Source: Acanthaster planci (lineage: Eukaryota; Echinodermata; Asteroidea; Valvatida; Acanthasteridae). From it: a stretch of 64,000 nucleotides of DNA. Positions 37,725 to 50,900 of the stretch are shown one piece after another. The stretch is from NCBI RefSeq assembly GCF_001949145.1, contig NW_019091393.1:772887-836886 (forward strand), given 5' to 3'. Under the pieces are notes generated by a model that was not told the DNA's origin, did no database searches, and was given only the letters and a program-made list of their open reading frames with translations. Position numbers and translations under genes: made by a program. The number at the start of each line of letters is the position of its first letter. Positions within the stretch are counted from its first letter, which is position 1.

Positions 37725-40260
37725 AGAATTTTTTGTAAAGGGCCGGGAACGTACACAACCACTACATTTACTACTTTGACCCTACAACATATTAAAAGGA
37801 TTTTCTTTGATACTTAGAACTAAACTCCTCAGGTTTGACGAGTTTGAAAGTTGCGCCATTTGGCTCACTGAAGTTGGGTTTTTTCCCCGAAGCGTTTGTT
37901 TTCATTGTTACTTTCTTTTTAAACTGTTGTTAATGTGCGTGCTAATTAATATGCCTAGCCTTGTCGTCAAAAGTCTCCAGTCAAGGTAGCTTGCCTTTTG
38001 GGTTAGAGGTATAACTCTTTATTATCTCCTGCATCACTTTCCACTTTGTTGACTTTTGCTGGACGTTATTTGGCAGATTCCCTCGATGTGGTTATTAAAC
38101 ATGGTATGGCAGTTGCGAGGCTCACTTCCAGAAATGATTGACGTCATTATCTTGACAAGAAAAATAGGGCAGCTGCATTTTGAACACTGTGTTCCCTGAA
38201 ATCGGGCCAAACGGCTTTTGTTGATACTTTCGTGGATTAGCCCCTCCCCCTCGCCCTTATCGATGGGAATTCCACAGATGGAGATCACGTCCTCTATTTA
38301 ACAATAAACAAGGTTCGCCAGTCGAATTTGGGCCCACTCCGTTCTCGTGTAATTTGAAGTTAAACTGTTTCACACGGACAGTCCCCTTGTTTATCAGGAA
38401 TATAGCCCCAATGAAATCAAGGTTTTGGTTACGACACAATGTGAGGAGGTCGATTTATCGCCCGTTGCCTGTGTTGTCTTTGCTCCCAGCTGGGTCAGAT
38501 CTGTGACGTGCCCTGTTTTTGAGCCCAATTCAGTACGGAATTCATGAGGAATCAATGATCACCACATACGAGGAAATCGAAGTTTTGCCCTTCGATCGAC
38601 CTGATGTGTTCAGTGAAAAAGGAGCCAAAAAAGAAATTAAACCTCTGGGGGATTTCTGTGTTAATTGACGCTTTCCTCTGTAAAATAAATTTCAAACTTG
38701 TTTGTTCTGCAACTGCATCATGCATGTTTAGCCTGTATCATCATTTGGCGTTTCTGTTTCAAGAAGTCAAAGGGAAAAAAACGAAAGACACATGGATATT
38801 CACCTACGATACCCAGGTACGGGGAAAATAGTCAATTATTCATTCTGCTGTGTACTTGTTGCAGTTTTCAGGGTGGTTCCAAAAACTCGTCCCAAAATTA
38901 GGTGACTACTCGCCCCATGCTTGAAATTTTAGGGTATCTGCATGAAACGCACCAAACCGTGAGATCCAATTCAACTAGGGCTACCGTTGTTTCCTCGGGA
39001 TTATTGCGAAATACCCTACTCATCGCCAGTAAGTCAAACCAAACTTCTTTTAAACTTTGGTTAACTGTTTTGAATCACCCCTGTAGTATGTTGCTTTTGC
39101 TTTCTGAGAAATTGATTAGTCTAGACACTGATGGACGCCATTGCATCCGAGTCAATTTGAAAGCGTTCCGTTTCTTATTTTTGTACACCTTTGTGCGAGA
39201 AGCGTGATGCGACTTTAGCTTCACGACGGGTCTTGTGACGTATGTTATACTTATCGATCCCTAATTATTCGTATGAAGCCCTAACCTTCCCACTTTTCCA
39301 GGCTCGTTGTTCATAAGTTCTAGGTAAGCTGTGACGGAGTTGAAATCCCCTCCTTTGTTGCGACCTCAATGGGCTTCGATGTAAAGTATAATGCATGACG
39401 TACCTACTTGTGCGCTCTCGGTCAATAGAACACAACTTGGGACGGTGTACACGGTCAAAATTCTCCTCAACACCCCTCTCTCAGTGTAAAAGTACCCCTG
39501 AATCGCAGAGAATCTGTTTTAAATATTGAATTTTACAAGTCTGCGTTGTATGTTACAACAACAATGCAAGAAAGTCCTGTGAACAGGTTTTCCCTGAACT
39601 TACACCAAATTGACCTCATACGGCAGTTGGTGACCCCGACAGCGCGGAAATTAATGAAGCAGCCTGTTCCTTGCTGTTTTTTTTAGCAGTTTTAAGGTTT
39701 GGTCGATGATCTCAAAGGATAAGATTTGCACAGAGGGACTTAAAAATCCAAAACGCAAATCATGCATGGCAACATTAAGGTTTGCGTCCTTCCTCCACGA
39801 CGGCAACTACGGTTATTAGAGGCATTCATTCAATGCCCCAAGCAGGTATGGTCATCGTCGACAGTGGTTGTTTATACATGAATTCCATTTTTAACCTATT
39901 ACGTAACTGTACATTACCTTGCGTTGTGTCGAAATTTAAACATTATTTGTTTTTCTGTTCTGTGGTTAGACGGTAGGTTTTGAGATTTCGTCAGTGGTCT
40001 CACAAAGTGACTTATGCCAATTAAAGGTCAAAGATTAATCTGAAAAATTAAGGGGATATTTGTTTCGAGAAAATGCACTTAGATGAACCCTGAGTTGCGT
40101 CGAGCGCTTCCCTAAAAATGGCTTTTACAGAATCTTGTTCACAACGGATTGCGCTGGAAAAGTTTGTTTTGTTACGCTGATGACTTTCATATTCTACCAT
40201 GGAGGAATAAAAATAGAATACACCGTTGATTTGTTACGTGCAATGTATAAAATATACGGA
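37725..40260. other. Non-coding intergenic stretch
   Basis: No supported gene or recognisable element in about 2.5 kb. Open frames are short and motif-free. Confidence 0.45.
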
Positions 40261-40571
40261 CCGATCTAATTGTTGACGCAAATGGAAACAATAGCAAGAA
40301 TGAAGTATTGATCAAGGATAATTAACAAGAATGATGAATACAATAGGAATTCAATTCGGATATCGACTATATTTGACTTGATAGACCTAAAGCATTTTAA
40401 ATTGTGATTATTGCTTATACAAAACAGGTGTTGATGAATGCCGCGTGATATATACAATATCCTAAAACTGACTTTGAATCTGAATGGTTTGGTCAGCAAA
40501 ATGTCCTCCAAGACACATCCACACTAACTTCTGAGAAGCGCACTGCGTGTGGAATGACTAGACCAAATCAT

Positions 40572-40700
40572 TTAGCGGTGCTGCTTTAGCTTGGATTTGA
40601 AAACATCCAGTGAAGAACTATTTACAACGAGAGCGGGTAGATTGTTCCAGTCTTTTATAGTGGAAGTCATCATTGACTTTTCATATATATTTTGACAACA
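40572..40700 (-). pseudogene. LINE RT C-terminal remnant (WNNLP type)
   Basis: Reading the minus strand, the frame ending at TAA 40572-40574 encodes TSTIKDWNNLPALVVNSSSL followed by DVFKSKLKQHR-stop. The pattern tI+WN.LP..vv...SL..FK..L, close to the stop, is the extreme C-terminus of CR1/L2/Jockey-like reverse transcriptases. The sequence down to about 40265 probably is the 3' UTR of the same element. It is 5'-truncated, because the RT domain is absent. Confidence 0.7.
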
Positions 40701-41036
40701 AAGGTATACTGATCCTTTAGATACCAGCTTGATTTGTCAACGGTGCACGAACTTGGAGGAAAGGACACATTTACCGATTGAATCGTTCACTGCAGACCTC
40801 TGTAGCCCTCGAGAATCAAATCGTGACTCTTATTAATAAACGACCAATCGAATCGCTTGACTTTCGTTTACTGCGTTGATTTTTCGTGATAATGAAACAT
40901 CAGCCAATAAGCTACTTACTCGAAGCATGACGTAATTTGATGACTATTAACACAAGCCTATGATACGGCTTTTATCGCTCGATCGAGAGTGAATGATATC
41001 ACGATATAGGGCCCCAATCATTGGTACCGATTTCGA

Positions 41037-41044
41037 TATTTAAG
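41037..41044 (+). promoter_or_regulatory. TATA-like box of GH16 gene A
   Basis: TATTTAAG lies 60 bases upstream of the start codon, so transcription would begin near 41066-41070. It is the only TATA-like match immediately before the gene. Confidence 0.5.
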
Positions 41045-41103
41045 GCGACTGGGTTGATCACGAGCGGAGTAAATTCACAGTTAGCTGCGTGAAGTTCGTC
41101 GAG

Positions 41104-44100
41104 ATGGCACGATTTGTTCTTTCCCTGGTCTGCCTGACCGTATTTTGTGCTCAGAGCCTGGCGTACAGTGTCCCCACGCCAGACATCACGCTGATCTCAC
41201 CTCAAGGCATTCGCTTCGCCGTACCAAGTGAGTATACCCAGCGCCAAGGCAACTTCGGTTTGAACATCTTCTTAAAAGGTTTTTGCAAGTCGCCGAACAA
41301 ATACGTTTTGCCTAAACTTGAGTTTCAAAGCCGTGCGTAAAAATATCAAGGAGTTTGTAAATTCCTTGGTCAACTTACCAAAGTATGGTCATCTGCTTAG
41401 CAAACTTTCCTCTTGAACTAAGCAACGAACATTTCGTCTGGGCCTATAGGCCTTAAGCTCCCAGCCCTTAGACAAAAACTTCAGAAATGTGAATTGCTTT
41501 TATCGATAAAAGATTTCAGTTGTATCTGGACTATTTGACACCAATTGACACCAATGAAATTGCAGGTAATCCAGGAATCACTCTAGTTGCCTATCATTAC
41601 AATATCGGCACACCCTTGTACAACGTGGCTGCAGGGCAGTACAACTTTGACGTCAATTCCGCATCAGGTGGGTGAACTTTTTATAAGTTTCTCACGTCCT
41701 AAGGGAAGGGATGTCCCCTTTTTAAGGGTTGATGGATATTGTGGTTTTTATTTTGCATAATCATCTTTATGTAATGGAGTTTTCATCATTTTTAAATTAC
41801 TGGTTTTAAACTGGAAATAAATGGAAAATAGTCGAATATTTCGTTGAACAACAAAAGTCCAGACTTGTTGCCAATTAAATGAAATTTGAGATCTAAGAAA
41901 AAGTAATCGAAAAATGGAAACGCGTGAGGCAAGACTGCAGAATTCTTGTAATTGGTATAGTTTAGATTTTTGGTTTTTATGATTTTACAAACACTCAAAC
42001 ACATCCTCCTTGTCTTCGAATTTGCTCACCCCAAGGTGGGTACTGGGTTCATGAGAACAAGGATATTTCTGTGGCTGGCCGGACAGTGTACTACTGGGTG
42101 TTGGTGGTATACAATGGTGGAGGCTATACACTGACTGAACAGTCCTGGACAGATGCAGATGGATCGTCAGGTAAGCTAGACCCCAGGGTGGGGATAGAAG
42201 TGGGAGAAAGGGTTGGGATAGGAGAAGGGGTGGGACAGGAGTGGAGAAAGGGGTGGGGATATGAGTGGGGAAAGGGGTGGGGATATGAGTGGGGAAATGG
42301 GTGGGGATAGGAGTGGGGAAATGGGTGAGGAGGAGTGGGAGAAAGGGTGGGATAGCTAGGAGTGGGGTATGGGGTAGTGGTAATGGGGAGACTGTGGTGG
42401 GGAGAGTGGTGGAAAAGCGATTGGGGTGGGGCACTGTCTTGGGGTTTGTACTTGAGCTTTCACTTTTCCTTCTGTACATCACACAAACGTGACAGTTTGA
42501 CATTCCATTTTCCAAGATCCGTTATGGTACTTGTATGCCACTTGTTCATTGAATTCAAACCATCTGGCTGACATAAGTGTGCAGTAATTTGTGTGCCAAG
42601 TTGAGCTTTATCCAAATAAGCCCATTGTTTATCCTCAAAAGTACTTTCAGGAAGATGACCACAATCTGGGGAGAAATAAGTTTCAATTTTGAATTCGTCA
42701 AACAAGCCAAGGGCTGGTTACAGTCAGTGATTTGTCATTATGTATATAAAGTAACAAAATACTGTCCAACTTCTGAGAAAAGAAAGTCGTAATTTCTTGT
42801 TACCTTGTGGACAATACAAGCTAACAGGAGTAAACGACAGGTATGTTTGGACAACTTAAGGAGATGACGTCTCTTGATCTGGTTTGTTAGGTGGTGATAA
42901 ACCCACACCGGAGTGCTCGAGTTACCCGTGCATGGCGGGCTGCGATATGTCTGTCAAGCCTTGCAACGGATTGATCTTTGAGGACACCTTCGACACTTTC
43001 AACCTGGATGTCTGGGAGCATGAGATCACGGCTGGTGGAGGCGGGGTAGGATCAAGGGCAGATCCAGAACCAAATTCTCAGGAAGCAAGCTGAAGGGAAG
43101 GGGGGAGCAAAAAATTCCGACTTTTTAGATGCTCTTTGGAAGGAAGAAAAGTAGACATCTGGGGTTTATTGGGAAGAAAGCACGGCCCTGGTTGGCCGCC
43201 TGGATCCACCCTTGGGTACAATGCAATTGGTTCTGTGCTAGACCCAGGGGGTGCGCACATTTTTTGGGGGGGGGGCCCCAAAAGCCAATGAGCTGTGGTC
43301 TGTTCACAGGCTCTGTAAACTTCAAATGGAGGCATGGGGGGTACACGCACACAATTTTATACATACTGGGAGCAAGAAAAGTAGCCAAGTGCTTGGATTT
43401 CAATGTTCTTTTAATTCCCCTTTCTGCATTTTGTTTCTCGTTTCAGAATTGGGAGTTTCAGTACTACACCAACAATCGCTCCAACAGCTATGTCAGGGAC
43501 AGTACTCTCTTTCTGAAGCCGGTATTGTACGAATTGCCTATTTAGCACTTGACTGACAAATTTCAACACCAAAACCTGCATATTAACGTACAAATGATCG
43601 CCTACAAATTACCAACACCAGAAACTGATTTCTTTTCTTTCTTATTAAATCTCTTTTTCCCCCGATAGACACTGACTTCTGACAAATATGATGAGGGTTT
43701 CATCACATCAGGAACTCTGGACCTTTGGGGTATGTCAAACTAGGAGATCTTGATTTTTTTAGGCGAAAAGGGACTCAAAATCTGCCGCAAGAGTTCTTCT
43801 TAGGAGCTGGAAACTGTTGGTCATTGTCAGAAATTCCTGGATGTCTGCGCCAATCTACAGCCCTCTTCAGCTACGCTTGAATTAAAAGATCCTACTCGTC
43901 AAAAACTGCCTAAAATGACAGTCACAGTTGTGAAAATGCTACTCTTGTCTCTGATTGATGCAGGTGCTTCGCCGGCTGACCTGTGCACGGGGAATGCCTA
44001 CTCCGGCTGCCAGCGGTCAGGCGCACCCACCAACGCCATCAATCCCGTCCAGTCAGCCCGCATCCGGACCGTCCACTCTTTCGCCTTCAAGTACGGCAGG

Positions 44101-46480
44101 GTGGAGGTGGTGGCTAAGATGCCGACAGGGGATTGGCTGTGGCCTGGTAACAATCTCCAGGCTAATTTGAATCCTTAATCATGATTGGTCCATCCATGGC
44201 AACTAGATGTAAAGGCAGTCTTTTACTCCATGTTCCACTAGCACAAGTGGGATAAGACCCGTGCCATCTCTATAACAGTTTTTCCCACACTTCCAGCAAA
44301 ATACCTATAAAAGATACAGCTGAGATAATAATTTCATAACTCCTATCCTCCTCTTCTTTATTTTCGTAGCTATTTGGCTTCTTCCCAAGCGCAACTCTTA
44401 CGGTGGCTGGCCAGCATCAGGCGAAATCGATATGGTCGAGAGCAGAGGTAGAACTCATAATTATGGAATAAAAGGGTGTTTGGGTGGTTTTAAAGCAGCT
44501 TAAAGACCATAACAGCCAGTAGTTTTTAACAAGGAAAAACTATCTTAACGATGTTTACAGAATTCTTTTGGCTCAGCTAACTACGAGTCGAAGTGTCAGT
44601 TTAGACAGGACACACAGCAAATATTACATCTTGTAGTTTTGATGTGATTTATGGAGCATTGCCAAGCTTCAAATAGCTTGCTGTAAAAAAATTACATTTC
44701 AAACGACACGTTTTTCCCTGTGCTTGTATCTTACCTCTAGGAAACCTGAACCTTGTCGATGAGAATGGTGTGAATGTTGGCGTAAACCAGATGGGCTCTA
44801 CTATGCACTGGGGTCCGTTCTGGCCCCAGAACGGCTGGCCTAAGACACACTCTACTAAGTAGGTCTTGAAAGCAGACCATAAAAAGTGGGCTTATTTTCA
44901 ACGATGCTGCAACAAACCAATTTAACTCAATCCCAATGTTTGGCTAGAGAGACGCATTAGTTAGGGGTAATAATATCATGATCATTCAGTTAATTCTGTA
45001 ATGCACATGTTTTCATCCAGGACGTGAGATTGTATAAACTCAACACACTGCAATTCAATGCTTGCAACATCACCTCGAGTTAACAGACAAACAATTCATC
45101 TTTTTTCCCAAGAAATTTGCCCACGGGACAAACCTTCGGGATGGACTTCCACAAGTACGAGCTGGAATGGACATCTGATGGACTAAAGTAAGTAAAATCA
45201 TCATCTTTCTTTCTTTTTTTTTCCCTCCAGTAATTGTTTTATCTTTTTTGGGAAGGGGTATCAACTTTACCACCACTCTAAGTTTCTTTTCCTGCCCCCA
45301 GTTTCCTGAATTGAAAATAACGACCCTACTCAGGGGTAAACCATTGATTTCACCAGTCAAAACCTTGGACATGAAGTACACAATTTAGGTCATGTCAATA
45401 AACATGTTGGGCACTGACATAAAGCATTTCGACCACTATCCCCGTACCGACATTAGGCACTAGCTTTCAGCAATATTCTTACAAGGTTTCAGCTCCACGA
45501 GTAAATTTAACTTGAGCCCAATTTCCAACCCTGAAAAACCCATTCAGTCATTTAATGCCGACGGAATCGAAGTGACCGATATCGCAATATCCCTCCCCCA
45601 GGTTCTACGTGGACGACGAGCTCATTCTGGACGTAGACCCCGGCACCAATGGCTTCTGGGAGCTGGGCGAGTTTGAGAAGAGCAACCCAGGCATCGCCAA
45701 TCCGTGGGTTGGCTCCAGCTCCAAGGTGGTGCCCTTCGATCAGGACGTAAGCCTGAACCCTACTCACTTGTCCTCTTCAAAAAAATCCCCCTCTGTGGAA
45801 CCTTTGCGCTATTCGCTAAATTTTCCCCTCCCTAATCCTAAAAGATCTCGTTTGGACCACGCCATTCCAACTTTGCGCAGACTTGATACCCCTTGAACTT
45901 TGAAGTGCAGTTTACACGGAATGCCCAATTACTTTCTTGCGGTATGGAGGAATATCCATGATCCAGGAACAATCCCTCAAAAAATTACCTTTCAGTAAGA
46001 TTTGGGGAGAGTTATTGAGGACTCTTGGTGAGACTTCCAAGTGGAATATTCAAAAGAGCAACTACCAAGAACCAAACTAGGTGTCCAGCTTGAAGAAGCT
46101 GAACAATATTCACAGCACTGAAATATGACTTTCGGAGAGTCCTCCTGACTGTTTCTGCATTCTAAGCCCATACAAACACTGCCCTACCAACGCTCAATAA
46201 GCACCAAAAGAAAGTAATACTTGCTGTGTCCTCAAATGTACGAGCTTGTTTTTATTTTCAGTTTTACATCATTCTCAACGTGGCTGTGGGGGGCACCAAC
46301 TACTTCTCTGATTCTCTGACCAACACACCCTACGCTAAGCCCTGGCTTAACTCCTCCCCTACCGCGCTCTCCGATTTCTGGAATGCCAAGGACCAGTGGT
46401 ACCCAACTTGGAACCCTGACGTCAACAACGGTGAAGACGCCGCCATGCAGATTAAATCCGTTCGCGTGTGGGCTATTTGA
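41104..46480 (+). CDS. Secreted GH16 beta-1,3-glucanase / beta-glucan-binding protein, copy A
   Basis: Twelve exons join in continuous phase to 489 aa: 41104-41227, 41566-41667, 42036-42170, 42891-43045, 43447-43521, 43669-43729, 43964-44146, 44370-44447, 44741-44858, 45113-45187, 45602-45746, 46262-46480. The start is ATG 41104, giving a signal peptide MARFVLSLVCLTVFCAQS. Residues about 25-125 look like the CBM39 domain of GNBP/beta-GRP proteins (PQGIRFAVP, PGITLVAYHYNI, AGQYNFDV). A Cys-rich linker (about 128-146) follows, then a GH16 laminarinase domain: NWEFQYYTNNRSNSYV, KMPTGDWLWPAIWLLP and GEIDMVES, with nucleophile E297, D299 and acid/base E302 intact. Insect recognition proteins often lose these residues; here hydrolysis of beta-1,3-glucan is likely. 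Role: digestion or immune sensing of fungal and algal glucan. Confidence 0.92.
42180..42380. repeat. G-rich minisatellite in GH16-A intron 3
   Basis: Degenerate 24-26 base units such as AAAGGGGTGGGGATATGAGT recur about eight times. Runs of three or four G on the plus strand could form G-quadruplexes in DNA or in the nascent RNA. The long proline-rich reading frame on the opposite strand is a by-product of this repeat. Confidence 0.85.
43050..43330. repeat. Dispersed repeat insertion in GH16-A intron 4
   Basis: The segment contains AGGGCAGATCCAG at the left and CGCCTGGATCCACCC plus a run of ten G at about 43.20-43.27 kb, the same signature as the copies at 31.65 and 63.9 kb. The equivalent intron of copy B carries a related remnant at about 63.73-63.96 kb. 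Confidence 0.45.
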
Positions 46481-47032
46481 GAACCTTGGCGTCAGACCAA
46501 TTTTTGTCTGACCTGCCATCGTGACGTGAACAGTTCATGCAATCGTTCGGACTTTAAGGACATTTTATTCTTGACATGTTCTACTCAGAATAGCATGGTG
46601 CAAGTTTGTTAATAATACCTGTTGAGCAGTAATTACCCTTTTACCTTTTAATTATGATTAGTTGGAGTTATAGTATTTCTGTTTATAAATTTCAATTATT
46701 TTTTATTCTTTTCATCCGACACGTTTAACTCATTGAATTGTGGCAATATTTCATGTTTGTTATGATAGTTGTTTAGCCATCTTGGCACTTTATCTTTCAA
46801 ATGTGATTAGTTTGAAGCGATGCATTTGAGTTTTCGTTTTTGCTTTTTGTTTCTTTTTCAATCAAACAAGATTTGCTGTCTGAATACACCGATGCAGTGC
46901 AAATACTGAGCATGTCGACCTATCCTTGCAATTAATTTAGAAAGAACGTGTAAAAGAGAGCATACCTGTATAACAACATCCAACAGGGCATATCAACTGC
47001 ACGAGAACAGTGGTTTGACTGGTACCTATGGA

Positions 47033-47038
47033 AATAAA
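47033..47038 (+). terminator. Poly(A) signal of GH16 gene A
   Basis: AATAAA lies 553 bases past the stop codon. Copy B has the matching signal 544 bases past its stop with homologous flanks (ACTTGCA follows in both), supporting its use. Confidence 0.7.
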
Positions 47039-47975
47039 CCACACTTGCATGCGTTTGTTGGAAATAGCAATACTTTCTCTGTCTTCCTTCTCACAGACTC
47101 TCATATTTTCCTCTTTTGCCTGTTTTTCATTTTACTTTTAATTTTTGTTTTGGTGTTTTGAGTGTTTTTCCCTGAATCATGAAAAAAATCACAAAGATAG
47201 AAAATTCCTCAGAAAATGCTCAGAGATACTATTTCTTCAATATTTAATCACTCTTATACATGTAAAAAGCACTTCAAATATATACTCTATTATTTACAAA
47301 CGTAAAACGCCAATCTTGAAGAATTTCTGATATTGTGTACTGTCAAATAAGAATAAATGAACACACAACATTCAGATGTATATTACTGATTGTATCTATG
47401 TACAAAATTGTCACAATTTTACCGAAAAAAAAACATTCAACTAGCATCACAGATGTACGTCATGACAATACTACATTAAACAATCCGATTTCAAAAACGC
47501 TAGCAACAAGGTTTGCCTGGAAGGGAGCTACGCAGCTGGCTGCCGAAATTCCTCAAAGCTTCACCTTTTAAAATGCATGTCCCTTTACCAATCATTTTCC
47601 ACGTGTCTTAAAATTTCTTTCCATTCTTCCCACTGCTTTGCCAGACTAACCAACATTTTCCCACAGTTTTCTTTAAAAATCAGGATGTCAAAAATCTATC
47701 AAGTTTCGAAAGCCCCCTCCCTGGCTGACACCTTTTTTCGATATAACAGAAAATAACCCCCCCCCCCTTCTTAGATGACCACCACTTGTTATATCATCTT
47801 TCACATCAAGTTGTCCTTTACATCACAGTGACACCGAGGAATGTATTACTTTCAAACAACCATCTTATATTAAAGCAAACTATTCCATACCTTTCCTGTG
47901 TCAACACAGTCTTCACAGAATGGTGTTACCTCCAGCTATCAACCGATTGCAGGGCCAGAGGTGTGAAACAAGGAC
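47039..47975. other. Space between convergent GH16-A and STIL; STIL 3'UTR
   Basis: The two genes converge here. On the minus strand a variant signal ATTAAA (plus 47243-47248) would give STIL a trailer of about 730 bases. No other gene or element is seen. A run of C lies at 47758-47768. Confidence 0.4.
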
Positions 47976-50900
47976 TTAAAAGAGCTTGGGAAGCTGTTTC
48001 AACCTCTCAATGTCCAGGATGGTGCTGCCGGATTTCTCTTGAGTGGTTCGATCAGACGTCTGGGGCCTGATGTCCCCAGGTTCGTGTCTGGCATTTGCTG
48101 GGTTGTTCTGACCCTCTGCCTTGCCCGTCTCTGGTTTGGTTTGTCCCCAAGGTCTTGATGGGGCATGACTGGCTGGGCTCTGGCGAGGTGGCTTCGGAGG
48201 CGGAACTTTTCCGGATGACTTCTCAGTCGACTTTGCATCAGTTCCATCATGAGTTGTTCTCTGCTCGGAAGATATTCTTACTCCGCCTTCCTGGAGGGGC
48301 TCTGAGGCTTTGGTCAGGGTCTGGCCTTGATAAGGCCCCCCTTCCGTCACCACTGGGGCATCTGTGTTCAGCACCTTCCTGGGTTTCTTAACCCGGCGTT
48401 TCTTACCAGATACAACTTGGCCTTCTTGCAGAGTCTTCTTGGTGAAGAATTTTTGAGCTGGGGTTTCGTCAATAGTGTCAAACCCGAGAGTCCGGGCATG
48501 GCCCGGCTTCTTGGCAGGTGTATCCAGTAGGTTGTACTTCTCCATGTACTTGCGGCTGGCCATGGAGAGATCCACGGCAGAGACACCATTGGCCCCATCC
48601 ATGTCACCCAGCCCCGTCAGGGCAGTGCGCAGCAGGGGGTTGACCTTGGCCAGGGAGGTGGCCTGACCTTTGAACCCAGCTGACAACTGGGTCAATTCCT
48701 CCTCGGTCAGGTACTTCATAGCGATGGCGTTGGCTTCATAGCTCAGGTTGGGGGAGTCCAGGTGCATGTCCATCAGGGACACGTAGTTGATGCGGGGAAA
48801 AAATTCAGAGTTGACCATACACATGGATCTGAGAAATAAGGAAATGGATCTTTAACATGAGCATTCATCAAAAGCTCACAGTTAAAGGTTTTGGTGACAA
48901 TAGTTGCTCCAATGAATTTTCTAGACGAAGCCAGTGACCATGGCAACCCTGTCACTGGTCATTTGCAGCGGCTCCCACCAATGCCTGTAAGCACTGTGAT
49001 AACTATTTTGTCTTATGTGAGAGTTGCTATGTGGAAAAACCAACAAAATGGTTTCTGCCATTAAAGCGGGCCATCAGGAATTTCCAGTGAGAAGTCACTT
49101 GATTTGTCCGTGATACGATCTCCTGAGACCTGCCTCATTACTGTCAACTCTTGATGAACTGTTTTGCTGTTAGAAACAGCAGATTTTTCAGAATTCTTTT
49201 ATTTTCCTTTTCCTTCTGGTTGTCACAAGTTCATTTAGCTAGTAATAGCAACCTTGTTATTATGAGAGTTGACAGTACAATGTTCCATAATTTCGGTCTT
49301 CAGAAAGGAAATTGATTCCAAACTGGTGGTCCATGGTTTGTCGGACTGCATTTGGATTTCTTTGAGGCATGGTTATGGAAATAAGCCGATTGTTACTAAG
49401 TGGTTCCATTTACCTGTACGTGACTGAGCAGTCGGCTGTCATTTCAGAATGACCTTCTGATGCCGGCAATCCCATCTGTCTTTGCTTCTCCGGAGTTGTC
49501 AAGGTGTTGCCGTGGCTCCCATCAACCCCACCCTTTGTTTGTTCGGTCAGCATCCGTTCAACTTTTCCCTGTTGAAGCCAAAGAGGCAGAAACAGACAAC
49601 AAAATGAATTCCAAAACTTTGAACCTTTTTCAAGTCCAAGCTTGATTTTTGGCAAACGAATAAAACATTTATGTCTCCGCGTCTAAGATGCTCACCAAGA
49701 GATTTTGGTAGAATTTTCTCTCATCCCTATATAGCAAACTGACGGGCTGGTCAGCTGATCTGGTCTTATGTTCTCCGTCTGATTCCGACGCCTCCTCCTC
49801 ATCAGTGGCATCACCCACTTCAGGGCTTCCACCGTCGTCATCGTCACTGCTACTACCGTCCTCTATGTCAGTGCCATCGGGAGGTTGCCATCCCCTCCCC
49901 TGTGGGGAGCAGATACTGGCACTCTCGCCTAGCACGGGGCTCTGCAGGTTGTCCATAGGGAATGCCCCCTGGGTTGTCTGTGGGTGTATGGGCTGCAACG
50001 TGTCACCTTCTCTGCTAGGCAGCCACTTGGGGCTACTATAGAAGTGAACCATATAGATAACTTCAGGCTCTTCACGAACTTCCGAAAACCTTTATTCACA
50101 AACTTCTATCAAACTCTTGTCTTACACTAAGCAAATTTTTTTTAAGATAACATTATTAAAGTTAGCATTTCAAAAATTGTCTCTCAGGTATACTAGTACC
50201 AAAAAAAAATTCACACATTTAGTGAATTATTTCAAAGGTGTACCTACATTGTTGGGGATGAGGTTTGTCTTGGAGAACCTTCTTCTGTGAAACTTTGTAG
50301 ATCCACAGCGCTCACATCAAACATTGTGCTTTGTGTCTCATCTCTGGTCTGTTGCAAGGGTAAGGTCATTTCTGAGTCACTCTCGGGGGTCAACTCGAAG
50401 TCAGGGGTCACAGGGCAGTTGGTGGCAGAATGGGTTGGTTTCATTGAGCCTTTGTTCGGGCTTGACTGTGGCGTTATGCTTGTGGCTACGGAAATGCTGC
50501 CTTTGACGGGGGGACCAGTCGGATCTGGCCACAGGAGACTTTTGCCAGTCATGACGGCCGTGCTGCACGTTGTCTTTGGAAGGGGAGGAGCATGACCAGT
50601 GTCTGTTGAAATGGAGTGGGCGGTGGAGACAGTGGCGGTCACAAGAGGCTGCACCACTGGTGTGACCACTCCTTGCCCGGTAATGACTGAGGAAGTGGGC
50701 GTGACCTGATTGGGATGGGGACTGTGTGGAAGTTTGGGTGTGGGTGTGGCCAGGGGCAGATTGTTGGCTGCTGGAGAGGTGGGCGTTGCAGGGGGTGTCA
50801 TCAGCCCACTGGGGATAGGTGGAACGGACTGAGTAGCCCGGGCCTGCAGTAACAACTGAATCTACAGTGAACAGAAATAACAATAGAAAGATACCATTCT

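Noticed and set aside
41089-41103. Extended GH16-A N-terminus from GTG at 41089
   Set aside because: ATG at 41104 gives a clean signal peptide; GTG is not expected to start translation here.
41985-42515. 176-aa minus-strand frame rich in PTPFPTHIPTP repeats
   Set aside because: It is the antisense of the G-rich minisatellite in GH16-A intron 3; its repetitive composition explains the lack of stops.
43129-43545. 138-aa plus-strand frame spanning GH16-A intron 4 and exon 5
   Set aside because: It runs through repeat sequence and reads exon 5 only after a splice acceptor; the spliced model fits the GH16 family.
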